From NCBI GenBank assembly GCA_013400975.1, contig WBMZ01011727.1, positions 62,001-126,000 of the forward strand: a DNA stretch of 64,000 nt, read 5' to 3'. Positions 12,701-24,132 of the stretch are shown here, piece after piece. A model generated the notes under the pieces. That model ran no database searches, was not told the DNA's origin, and saw nothing but the letters and a program-made list of their open reading frames with translations. The DNA comes from Atrichornis clamosus (lineage: Eukaryota > Chordata > Aves > Passeriformes > Menuridae). The position numbers were made by a program, and so were the translations under genes. Within the stretch, counting starts at the first letter, position 1, and every line of letters begins with the position of its first letter.

Positions 12701-15700
12701 ATTGACCTTTCCCAGCTCTCAGGAGTTTATTCTCCTTTCAAAAGAGTTTTTCCTATGAACCCAGAGGCTCACTTCTGGCTTCCTTCTCAGTTCTGAAGAA
12801 AACATGCAGCTTCTAAGAAACCCTGGCGTGTCATATTCTCTTTCCTAGCTCCAAAATATTATCCTTCCCTCGCTTTATGTTGCTTAGGCTTTCCTAAATC
12901 CTGGAGGAATAGATGGCCTTGCTCTGCTCTGTGGAACAGGGTGTGGATGGAAAGAGGCTGGAGTACAGGTCTCACAGCAGCAGGAGAGCAGGAAGAATCC
13001 ACCAGGTAATCACTTCCTCCCTCCCTTCCCAACCCAAAATGTCACAAATCATCCCGTGCCTTGGGAACATCACTTTTGCAAAGCCTTTGAATGATATCCC
13101 GCATTCTAGTGCTTACTAACAATGATGATGACAGGAAAAACAAACAAACCCTCACCCCCTTTTTGCAAGACAAACTTCTAGAGTTATCATTTCTAAGTTC
13201 TCTTCCTCTCTGTAACTAAGATTTCCCATATCCTCTAAAGCAGAGTGAAAACCCAGGCAGCAGTAAAGAAGCTGTCTTGGTTAAAAGACACTCTGCTTCC
13301 TGCCAACAAGGCTATTTAGTGTTTATCTCTATTACATCCATCTGTGGCTAATTGTATAGTTATGGTAATAGTGCCCTCCAGAGGAATTTTGAAGGAATTA
13401 TAATACTCAAAGCTAATACAAAAGATATTCTAAAAATGAGTGCTACAGGAAAATGGAATATTATTAAGATGATAAAATACTTGAACCTCAGGGGAAAAAA
13501 ATTCTCAATATCAAAGCTCTTTCTATTTTGCATGTACATTTACATCTAAGAAAAGCATATCCCAGTTACAATAGGCTTCTTCATAGCCTGATAGCAAACA
13601 TGAAGTTTGCATAACTCCATTTGAATCAAGGATATAAAAGTAGATCAACTAAGTGAAGAATCAGAGAGCTATTCCTAGTCTGCAGCAGACATGAACACTG
13701 TCTTACAAGTTTATTATGTAACATGAGTGGGTCTCAGTCTGGGATGTCTGGATTTTCCCTGGACTTGGTGCTATAATGTAGACATGGCACAGTCCATTGA
13801 GGCAGTCAGAAAGAAGGGGAGATGTTCAAGGAGTCCTTTGGATGAGGTCTGTTTTAATATCAAGACAAATCATGCTTAGAGTCTCAAATTTCAGTGACTG
13901 TAACCTGCTGTGACACTGCACCTCAAAGGAAGGGCATGTTGCTGTGGAACAACAGATATCTTATTTTAGACCATGTCCTGGAGGCCTGGGTTCAGCCTTC
14001 TGAGATGACACCTCAGCATCTGAATGTCAGGTGCATTTAAATTTCCTTGGTTTTCTTTGTTTGTTTTGTTTGTTTTCCTTTGGCTCTCAACCTAGAGGTC
14101 AAACAGCTTTTTCATTCTGAAATTTCTGTCCCCTCCTCCCCACAAAAATCAACCAGCCCTTAATGAAAGCTGAAACGGCAGTGACTTCTGCATCCCATTT
14201 GCTTTTAGGCATAGCCCAGGGTCATGTTTGACCTGAAAGCTGCGGGTTTGCAGTCAGGACAACTCCCACACTGCCAGGGCTGGAAGGAGCAGTGGGGTGT
14301 TCCCATGCTTGGGATCAAATGGGTCTGGTGAGTTGAGCACTTGGTTGGGAGAGAAGGGAGATGGTTGTGCTGCTTGTGTTCTTCGTAACAGGGCCACCAC
14401 CCCCAGTGTAAAACTTCTTGTAATCTGAGGTTTCTTATTTTGCATGAGCCACAAAGGAGAGTGACGTGAGCTGTGCGCAGGCAGGGGTGTGGTGGCAAGG
14501 CATCACCACTGAACGTAGGGAATGTACCTCACCCCGGAGCTTCCTGGTTTTTCCACTTGCCCCAGCAACTGTGGTGAAGAGGTGGAGAGTGTGTCTCTCC
14601 CTGCCTGTGCTCGTGTCATGAGTACAGGTCGTTTTGGCCATTTCGTAGGCCACGTGATGGATGGCACTACTTGTTTTTTATAGAAGTTACCCCCACCCAA
14701 AAGTGCGAGGAAATGCCTGTCTGTGCAAAGACCGTGGAGCTTTTGCACGAGGGTTTTTCACAGGCTGTTGAAAGGGTGGAGATGAATGGAGCTCTCTTGC
14801 TTTTCTCTTCCTTTCCTAACCTGATGCTTGCCAGGTGATCTGACCTCGTTGTGAGCTGAGAACCTGTCCCTGGAAAACACCAGCCACCTGTAGAAACCAT
14901 CATGCATGGGTACTAGCTCCTCCTCTTTTATCTTCCACTAGGGATCTCTGCTTCAGCAAGATTTTGTCTTGCTGTTCCCCCTGATTGCTCAGCTCTGATG
15001 TGAAGCACTGTGCTGCCAATTCCCTTCCTGGCATCCAGCAATTCCTGCATTTGAGAGGGACACAAAGCAAGGTGAGGAGGCCAGAGGAGTGGAAGCAGTG
15101 AGGGTTGGCTGGGCTGCCCAAAGTGGTGCAAAAGCCTCACAAATCTAAGTCATGGCTGCTGCAATGGGATGAGGGCCTGTGGTATCAAGCAGGGTGTATG
15201 TTTATCACTTCAGAAGTGCCACAATGTGAGTGCCTTGCCCACCCTCAGAGAATGCATCCCACCTGTTTAATTCTAGAGGTGCAGTGAACAGGGTCTTCCT
15301 TGCTGCTCTCTCCTGGTTCATAAACACAACAACATCGTGAGTAAAACCAGCAGCAGCCTAGCACAGGACCTGACCCAGCAGAGAGCAGTTGCTATTTAAG
15401 AATAATGTGTGTGTGTGTCCCTCCCACGGATGGGGAAGGCATTTTGGGGCGACAGCTGAAGCTGTATTCTCAGCACTGCGAGTATCTCTTTGCCAGCCAG
15501 TCATTCCTGGGCCAGTCCAATTGTGGTGGAGGGATGCTGTGAGCTTAATTTCCACACAGGAGTTGGCAGAAATATGCTTTATCACAGGTAAGCCATCCCT
15601 TTGCATTATTTACGTGAAAACTTCAGTAAATTATTGTTGGCTTTCATGCTGCAGGTAAAGTTTTAATGAAAACTGTAATGAATGCTTTGCTGACATGCAC

Positions 15701-16120
15701 AGGCAACCTAAGGATGCAGCCAAATTAGCTATCTAAGCAGATGCTTTATATCCTGAATTGCATGTAAGGAATGCTGTTCAGTTGGTTTGAAAATTATATA
15801 TACACCCACAAACTATTTTTTTTTTGTAAAAGCCATATGGTTGGTTTGAGGTTTTTTTTTTTTTAGGCAACTGTTTCAGTTGTACTGTGAGCAATTATGA
15901 CAGTAAAATTAAAGTCGGAAGAAAGATGGAAGAGGATGCACACGTGCAAGAAGTTCAAGGGAAACTAAGGGAAAATAAATATTGTATTATTTAAACAGTT
16001 GTAATACTGCAATATGTGCACTATTGCAAACATAAACAAAGCATTCTTGTAAAAAGGCGAATTGAGACAAGGTTGATACTAAATAAGTTATTCTTTGGCT
16101 TGAGCTTTAGAGGCCTCTAT
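12701..16120. other. Intergenic DNA, no gene recognised
   Basis: Mixed-composition sequence. A moderately GC-rich part at about 14200-15600 gives several overlapping short open frames on both strands, none with a recognisable domain or splice context. A short GT run lies near 15406. Confidence 0.5.
13370..13384 (-). promoter_or_regulatory. CTCF-like motif, opposite orientation
   Basis: AGTGCCCTCCAGAGG matches the reverse of the CTCF core at 13 of 15 positions. It lies about 700 bases from the forward CTCF-like core at 12656. Function is inferred only. Confidence 0.28.
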
Positions 16121-16666
16121 CATAGAATGGTTTGGTTTGGAACAGACCTTAAAAATGATCTAGTTTCAATTCTTTGCTATGGGCAGGGGCACCTTCCACT
16201 AGATCAGGTTGCTCAGGGTCCCATCCAACATAGCCTTGAACACCTCCAGGCATGGGATAGCCACAGCTTCTCCGGGCAACCTCTGCCAGTGTCTCACCAC
16301 CCTCACAGGGAAGAGCTTCTTCCTAATATCCAATCTAAACCTACTTCCAGTTTGAAGCCATTCCCCTTTGTTCTGTCACTACATGGCCTCGCAAAAAGTT
16401 TATTCTTCTTTCTTGTGGGCTCCCTTCACGTACTGGAAGGCCACAATTAGGTCACGCGAAGGTCTTTCTTCTCCTGGCTGAAATGTTTCAACCTTCCCTC
16501 ACAGGAGAGAGGTGCTCCATCCCTCTGATCATCTTGGTGGCCTTTTCTGGGCTTGCTCCAGCAGTTGCATGTCCTTCCTGTGCTGGGGACCTCAGAGCTG
16601 GATGCAGCACTGCAGGTGGGCTTCACCAGAGCAGAGCAGAGGAGCAGAGTCACCTCCCTTGACCTT
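16121..16666 (-). mobile_element. CR1 LINE 3' fragment
   Basis: The left end reads CATAGAATGGTTTGG, the reverse complement of the CR1 3' terminus (CCAAACCATTCTATG). Rightward come typical inverted CR1 3'-region blocks: the 'gttgctcagg' and 'cttcctaatatccaatctaa' segments, then 'ggccttttctgggcttgctcc'. The element therefore lies on the - strand, 5'-truncated near 16666. A 144-codon open frame over it is repeat sequence, not a gene. Confidence 0.93.
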
Positions 16667-17269
16667 TCTTTTTATGCTTGAAGAGTTATTAATTTTTTTT
16701 TTAATAAAGACAGTAGAGTTCAGGTCTGCCAGAGTCCAGCTCTGTACGTTGGGGGGTTCTTTGCTCTCTTTCTGCTCTAACAGCCTCGTAGAAGGCCCAA
16801 GCACCACAAGCTGCAAGGGAAGGGTGTCTTAAGAAAGATTCACTAAATTTTCCATAGGAAAAAGCCTGCTGGATTGGCTAGGGAGCTTATCTTAACAGTG
16901 TGCCAGTATCACAAGGCTGGTTTTATATTTGTACAGTCTATGGTATGAACCATTGCTGGAAGGTCAACAAACCCTGTTGAATACACTGGAATGACAAAGC
17001 TGCATTGCACAGAAGGCCATTGAGCAGGCACACTGGACTGGGAAGGTGACAAGAATAGCATAAGAAAACAGTGGAAAAGTCAGAGAAGGTAAGAGAAATG
17101 GAAGAAAACATCACAAAGTAAAATTTATGAAGCCTTGTGAACAAAGAGCTTTGACTCTAAGAATTCCTCAGCATGGGACTCTTTGACTCTCAGCTGATAC
17201 TTGTGGTTTGACTTCTTTCCTGAATTATTTTAACAATTTTCGTGGCTTGCTTAGCATTTAATGGATATT

Positions 17270-17420
17270 TGTGTGTATACACCTATTTTAGGCTTTTATA
17301 GAGAGATCTATTTATGCACGTAAATGCATGTAAATACTTGTACGCATATAAATGTATGCTTAAATACAAATATATAAGCCTACATACATGAATGTGTACC
17401 TGTATATATACACACAAAAA
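17270..17420. repeat. Degenerate ATAC/TATG-rich simple sequence
   Basis: Alternating purine-pyrimidine units (ATAC, ATGTAA, TATATA, CATACATA) recur with interruptions. It looks like a decayed microsatellite. Confidence 0.55.
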
Positions 17421-18402
17421 TTTGCCTGCTTGCCTTATTTTAACTGTTTATTTTAATATACGTTACGATTGTTCTCCATTTCAGCACTTAATTTTTTCAG
17501 CAGTTTGATTTTTTTAAAGCCAGAGTAATTGTTGCTGCCAGAAACAACTCTGTTGAAGGGCGCTGTTCCTTTCAGAGGATCAAAGTACAAAAGATGTTCA
17601 AATAAAAGGAGAGATTAATTTCTGTAGTCTTAGTCCTAGCTGGCTTTGCAGGCCGTGTGTGCAGACTGTGGAGGTTGATCTTTCACAATAGCCTATTTCA
17701 AACCTCAGAAGGCTGTTGGTAGTTTAGTAACTTTGTATATTAGATGTAGGTGTCAACACAGCCTGTGAAAATGTTTTCTATGTAAAGCAATTTGGTGACA
17801 ATTTGTTTTTCGCAGAAAAGTGGAACTTTGCTTCCTGCCCCCTCGTTCCTCTCTGTCCTTTCCCTCGCTTGTCCTGTGTAAGTAAATAGAGGGCGAGGAG
17901 TGTTTTCAGAACTGAAAAGTCCTTCTTGCCCTTTACAACAAACGTCTCCTTTACCGATGAATCATTTGCAGTGACTCAACCACTGAGTTTTGTGTCTGTT
18001 GCAACTTTTATTTTCTTTTCCCAGCAGCATCTGCGTTGCTGGGGTTTGCTAAACAGGTGAGAAGGCACAACCATTGCTTCATGAAACTTGTGAGAAAGAA
18101 GGGCCTGTAATACAAAACAACCTTTTTTTTAACTAGAATTCTTGTTCTTCTGCTTCTTAAACACGACAGGATCTTAGCCTTAATTTGTTTTTTGCCAGCA
18201 CATTGAAAAACCCTGTTGTATCGATGCAGTTTTGCTGACGCTTTGTCATCGCCTTGGTGCAGCAGTACTTGGGAGCGCTGGTGGAGAGGTGGCATCACAT
18301 CCTCTTCAAGGAGGACACGATGATGTTCCCTGCAGCCAGACATAAAGTTTAGGTGCTCGACACAGGGATCTCTGCTCCGTGCCTCACAGTTTTGGGGAAA
18401 TG

Positions 18403-18417
18403 ACAGTAGGTGGCACT
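18403..18417 (+). promoter_or_regulatory. Strong CTCF-like motif
   Basis: ACAGTAGGTGGCACT agrees with the CTCF core CCASYAGRKGGCRSY at 14 of 15 positions. It lies in a locally GC- and CpG-richer stretch (about 18220-18810), about 5 kb upstream of the first coding exon of PIK3C2G. It is a candidate insulator; binding is inferred. Confidence 0.5.
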
Positions 18418-21400
18418 GGAGAATAGCAACACGGAAGGATGGGTATGTTACGAAATGGAGCAGTTTGCTCACTGGCTCTCTCCTTAGCCAGATTGCCATC
18501 CCCACGGATTTCTAAAACACTTTTGCTGCGTTCCCTTTGCAAGCCTGTTATTACCCGGAGCCTCAAGGCTTCAAACGCAAGGCTGCTGTTTCGGAAAGCT
18601 CCGAATTGCTTGTGAAGCAACAGCGTGAGTAAAAGCCTGCTGAAGATACTGTGTTTCATTTTGGGGTGTGTGGCGTTATTTTGCCAGCTCTTTCCCTGCA
18701 GCTCTTTATCAGATGTGGCTCCTACGAGCACACTCGTGCATAGCGAAAGCAGATCCATGATTTTTCCTCAGTCCCAGCGAGGTGTCGCTTCTGCCGGCTG
18801 GTGGAGCAGCGAGAGTATCTAATAGAGGGAAAGGAAACATCCCAGGAATTGCCTAGCTTGCTTTGCCTCTAGAGTTTTGTCCCACATGCCCGCAAAAGAG
18901 CAGGAGACAATTTTTGGTAGTTCTAGGAGGAAACAGGGTAGAAAGTGATTCAGCAGTTTTCTGTCTACTCCTTTAATGAGAAGCAGGAAAGGGAAAAATA
19001 GTGGCCGCCTTAAAAGTCTGGTAAAATTCTGAAAAAGGTCGGAGTTTCCCAAGGAAAAACTTTCATAGCTTTCACTTAGAAATAACCATGGGGAAGAGAG
19101 GTGGATGGGTCCTGGCTCAGTTTTGCTCTGGTGTAGCCTTCTGTGTGTGCTTGGGAATACCAGCCTTTCCCATGCATGTTTCCCGTTTTCTCAGTCCTCC
19201 TCCTTTAGCTGTGTCCAACCACCTTGAAGTGAAGCAACATCACACTGCCATAAACTGAAATGGCAGCTCCTAAAATTGGTGTGTTCCTCTCTCTCAGGAT
19301 CCCTTCCCAGTAATCACTGGAAATGGCTGCAGCACAGCACAAATGCCACCAAATAGCTTGTGGAGCAAGTTGACATTTTAAGGGTTGGAGAATATATGAC
19401 AAAAAAGGCATCACCTTTCACCAACTGAAATAAATTTTGTCCTTGTCTAACTGCTTTTAAATCACAGTAGCGTCATTGACAGCTTTTATGCTTTAAAGGG
19501 CTGAGTTGTTTCTTTGAATGCTATATCAAATTATTACTTCAGTTTATGAGATATAATCTATCTTGTATTAATTATTAACTTTAAATGCTTTATCCTAATC
19601 TGCTCAGTCTTACTGCATGGCTTTTTATAACTGAAATATTTTTGTTGATACTTACTCCCTCCCTGGTTTTGAGGATATTTTCTTGCCTGTTGCAGCCTTG
19701 GAGCAGACAAGGGCTGGGATTTTGTTTGAACTTTGAATAGCCACTTCAGTGGAGCAATTTATAACTTTTTAAGGAATGGTATGAAATGTGAAGGGAAATG
19801 GTCCCTGAGGGAACTCCCTCTGTGTCATGCCTGGAGCAGCCTCTGCTGCTCCCTTTTATGGAGGGTCCTGGGCTCTTTGAGGTCTAGGAAGAGCGATGTG
19901 ACCAGTGCTGTGTTTTCTCCAGCTCTTCAAGCCCTTTTCAGGGGGCCAGGTCCTCATTGGTGCCTGGGATATATCCCAGCATAAGGGAGGTTCTAACCCC
20001 AATATATTATCCCAGCTCTGCACAGTGAGGAGCCAAAGCCAGAGGCCTCTCTGCCATCAGAGGGGTCTGTACTCTCCCTTTCCCCTGTGATTGAAGCTGG
20101 GAGGTCCTTTCAGAGTAGTTGGAAGCTGTGTGAACATGGAGTAAAGTAAAATTTTTGAATCCTGTTCTTGTGGTGTAGTCTTCCTAAGAGGCAAGTTTTT
20201 CCCTTAATGAAGTTATTTTAAGCATGTTTGAAATTTGTACTGAAAGTCTGAGATAATCTACCACATAAAAAAAAAAAAATTAAAAAAATAGAATAGATCA
20301 GGTGTTACCTTGTTATTGTTACTGCAGCTTGAATTTTCCCTGAGGGAAGACTTGGGAAAAGAGTCATCACCTCCATAAACTGGTTAAACAGGAAGGAAAA
20401 CTCCTGATGAACCAGTTCGTCCTCCTTCACACCGAAAGCACATAGGTCACCTGGAAGTGTCTGTGAACAGGAAGGCAGAGGAGACCAACACATTGTGCTT
20501 CAGGTAAGGAGTTGCAACAGATTCTTACTGCTTAGCAAGTGGCCCAATCATCTCCTCCTGGGATCCGCTAAAGAGGGAAAATTGAGCCCCCAGTGTGCCA
20601 AGATTTTATATGAGGATGCGTGTGCTGCGTGCCAACAACTTGCAGTGTCTGAGCATTGTGTGATGTTCTCAAGGCTTCTGATTTGTAGTGAATATTTTAC
20701 AGTATTGGTTGGGATTCTCCCTTAAAACCCCTGATCCCAGAACCACGTGACTAGGTGAAAACACAACTCTCACTCAAAAGGAAAAGGAAGGATTCATAGC
20801 AGTAGGAGTAGAAAAGCTAAACCTCCAAAATGTGAATCGAGAAGCCACAAGGCAAAGAAAATAACCTAAAATCTTAGGTATTTTATAAAAGATGCATATA
20901 AATTTTTGAAAAATGGCTTTATCACTGCACTTTGCGAGATTCAGAAGGCATACAGTGGCTGACAAAGAGCCAGATCCTTCCCTGAAATTCGGATGCTGCT
21001 TTGAAAGGCATCAGGAGTTGGCCCAAGTACAGAGCCTGTAACCAAACTCACAAAACTTAAACCGCCGAGATTTACACCATGGCACGCTGAGTTCCCAGTC
21101 TCAGTGGTTAGTTTTAAACACAAACCTGTGTGGAAGAGGCACCACGTGCTGTGTGAGTGCTGTGCTGCTCCCTGGCAGGCCCTCCCTCTGCCCTGACCCA
21201 GGTGGATTTCCCAGCCCAGCCAGGAGAACAGGGGCAGGATGCAGGGAGCAGCCTTTGGCACAGCAGCTACATTGTGTGTTTTTCCACTGGGAAGGCAGCA
21301 CTCCTACTGAACAGTATGGAGAGGGCAGGAGATAAGCACTGATGTACAGATGGATCCAGGTGGGCTCTGTGAGTGCGAATATTTGTCTTTTGCAGGGGTT

Positions 21401-23142
21401 ACCCAAAAGCTGGCTCACTCACCACCAAGGCTATCTGTTATGATGATCATCATAAACAGAATTTGTTTGAAATGTAAGGAAAATATTTCAGGAACAGTTG
21501 AAAGGGCGTAAAAGGCATTGTATTTATGCCTTATAGTGTTCCAGCTTTTCTAAGAAAAGGTGGGAGTGGAGAGAGATATTATTTTATCTTCTATTTTTTC
21601 TTGAAACATTCCAATTTTCTAGGTAGGGTAAAAAAGAATAAAAGACCTTATACTTGTTGATTTATTGGCTGTATTCTTGTTTTCTTTCTTTTATTTACCT
21701 GCTGTAGAGGTGAAAAACAGAGGAAGCTGTAAATGAGAACAATTTCATACAAGAAATTCCTGTTATCCTGTTTTGTTTTGGTTTTTTAATGATGCCATCT
21801 TTATCCACAAACATACTGCACTTCAAGATTCACTCTGAAAGAAAGGTGGAGAGACTGTAATTGAAGTTTAGATCACCATTCAGAATGATGTGCATCGTTT
21901 TGGTTATCTGGCCTAGTGTTATTTCATAAATGCTTTTTGTTTTCAACACAGTTATAGCAAACCAAAGCACGCAGTACACGGAATTACTGAGTAGAGTGCT
22001 TGAAAGTGTTGTTCAGCCTCTGAAAGAGATTTCATTTCAGCCTATTTAAGTTTTCATTTCACTTCTCATTCCACCCTGTGGGTGACTGAAGCTTATATCA
22101 CCCAGAGTTTGACTTAAAATGAAACAAAAATAAATAAAATTGTGATGAATACCTTCTGTTGCAACATAGATTTTCATTGCAAGGTGCTATTATCTAAACT
22201 AATACAGTGTCTTGGGGACTTAATGGAAAAGCTATTTGTGGAGCTAAGCCTTAGCAATTTCTGAGCACACTTTTTATCTCAATAGCTTTTTCTTTTTCTG
22301 CTTGGGAATGCATTTTTTATTGAATTATTAAATCAGATGTTTCTATTTCTTTTATGTGATAAAATACTCCAGCACAACTGTGTGCTGCATGTAGTATTGC
22401 TGTTCTGTGTCATTTGTGGTTTTTAGGCTACATCTGTATCAGTAAACGAAAACAGGCCAAGGCCTTGAGGGCAAATGGCCCAGAATAGATTTTGGTTGTA
22501 GAGCTAAACTCCCTTCCTAAAAAATAGACCCTCGTGCCTGCTGACAGCAGTTTGCAGTGCGTGCTGCCCATCTGGGCCACAGGAGTACTGGGTACAAATG
22601 TGCCAAAAGCAGACCAGGAAGTTTGCTGGGAACAGCATGGATGGCGGTGAGATGCTGCAGAAGCTCGTGACCTCACCTGTTAATTTGCTAAAAAAGATAC
22701 AGCCTCAGGCTTTGAAGAGAAATCTGTTTTGTTAAAAAAAAAAAAAAAATTGAAAAAGGGCTGAAATTTACTTATCTATCCTTTTTTCCCTTTATGTATA
22801 CCATATCCAAACTTTTGGGGTGCAGTGTTTTGAATATTAATTGGATGTCCATGTCTTCTATGTTCTTTAATTTAACCTTCTTCACCTGATTAGACCAAGA
22901 TAAAAAGTGGTAGAATATGAACAAATTTGAGGCATAAAAAAAAAGCAAGATGTGAACGAAACCAACAACCATTAATACAAAGCTTTCCTAACTGCTTGAT
23001 TTATATTCCTGCATTTTGCCCTGTACAAGTGTAAAAATCATGGAAAAAAATTGATATTTTCATCAATATTTGTCAGAATTAGTATCTTAGTGTTTGGATG
23101 TTTCAGGCATTCTGTTCCTATTATTTAGGAGTCAAGGATAAT

Positions 23143-23200
23143 AACTATAATAGTAGTAATTTGTTGTTATTGTTATTATTACAACTATAGTAATAATTAT
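23143..23200. repeat. Interrupted (TTR)n / (TAR)n microsatellite
   Basis: Trinucleotide-rich run of TAG, TAA, TTG and TTA units just upstream of the first coding exon of PIK3C2G. Confidence 0.7.
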
Positions 23201-23379
23201 ATGTCTGGAAATAAGGATCAGGCAAAGAATATTCAAGCTCCATATTAAGAAGATATTTCCGCCTTGTAGAGAAAGCTCTGAAGCAAAAAACACCAAAGCA
23301 GAGAACTGCTTTCATTTTATCAGGTATTTTGGGGTTTAACTTCCATTTAACATTCATTAACTTCCACTTTTTATTTCAG

Positions 23380-24132
23380 TGCTATGTAGCTCCAGTTCTG
23401 AACATCACCCCCTTGACCTTGGAACAATTATGAGACTTTCCTGAGGGCTCAGAGGACTGAAGTGAAGAATCAGCCATGGCATATTTTGGGAGGGTGCCCT
23501 TCTCACACAAAGAATTCTGTGAAGGACAGCCTGGGAACCCAGCATCTTCCCCAGTGTACCATTCTGCTTCTGACGGAGCGATCCCTCTAGGATTTGATCA
23601 AATAGCTGATGAAGTCAGCAATGAATTCATTTTTTATGGCTCGTCCCATTCACATCATCACGAAGAAATGTTTTTCCCATCAGGCTTTTTCGGTGGGCAT
23701 GTGCCTGACCAGCATCCTTATGGCCAGCCTCTAGTTTCTTATGGAGAGCTTTACCCTGGCAATGAAATCTCTCCCTGGCAACAAGGCACGGTGGCACCAG
23801 TGGTTGGCTTCAGATCCTCTGTGCTGCCTGATGGCAGAACCTTCTCTGTGCTGGATCCCCACCCCTACAGCAGAGAGAGAGAACTCAGTGGAGGGCATGG
23901 TGTCAATTCAGTCACAGATGTGTTCAGTTCAAGTGTGCAAAGAGGCAACACAAATCTGTGTTTCCAGGTTGGCTTTGACAGTCTGGCTCCACCAAGTCCT
24001 GTTTTCTTAAACGACTCTCCATTTGGACAAGTGGGAGAAGGAAGTGGAAATGGGGAAGGTTTTTTAACCAACATTTGCAGAAGATGTAACACAGGACCTA
24101 CCCAGCCCCAGGGCTCTGGACATGACAGAGAG
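23380..24132 (+). CDS. PIK3C2G: PIK3C2G first coding exon: 5'UTR plus residues 1-219
   Basis: Acceptor TTTATTTCAG ends at 23379, and the donor follows GAG at 24132 (GTATTT, a weak +5 match). Translation starts at 23476, where the ATG lies in a strong context (CAGCCATGG) with an in-frame TGA 18 bases upstream. The protein begins MAYFGRVPF. It is Ser/Pro/Gly/His-rich and probably disordered, with the conserved IPLGFDQIADEV block at about residues 36-47. The untranslated part carries two tiny upstream ORFs, at 23384-23389 and 23430-23444. The exon ends in phase 0. The upstream non-coding exon was not located. Confidence 0.92.

Larger units (their letters stand above)
16667..23379. other. Intergenic DNA upstream of PIK3C2G
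   Basis: No further coding exon was recognised. The region holds AT-rich microsatellite-like sequence at 17270-17420, a strong CTCF-like core at 18403, A-rich runs near 20265 and 22735, and an interrupted TTA/TTG repeat at 23143-23200. Any first, non-coding exon of PIK3C2G and its promoter could be here or farther upstream. I could not fix its position. Confidence 0.5.

Noticed and set aside
16016..16450. 144-codon open frame on the + strand
   Set aside because: Almost all of it is inverted CR1 3' sequence.
1..23379. RERGL or another neighbouring gene upstream of PIK3C2G
   Set aside because: RERGL lies next to PIK3C2G in mammals, but no small-GTPase motif was seen here on either strand.
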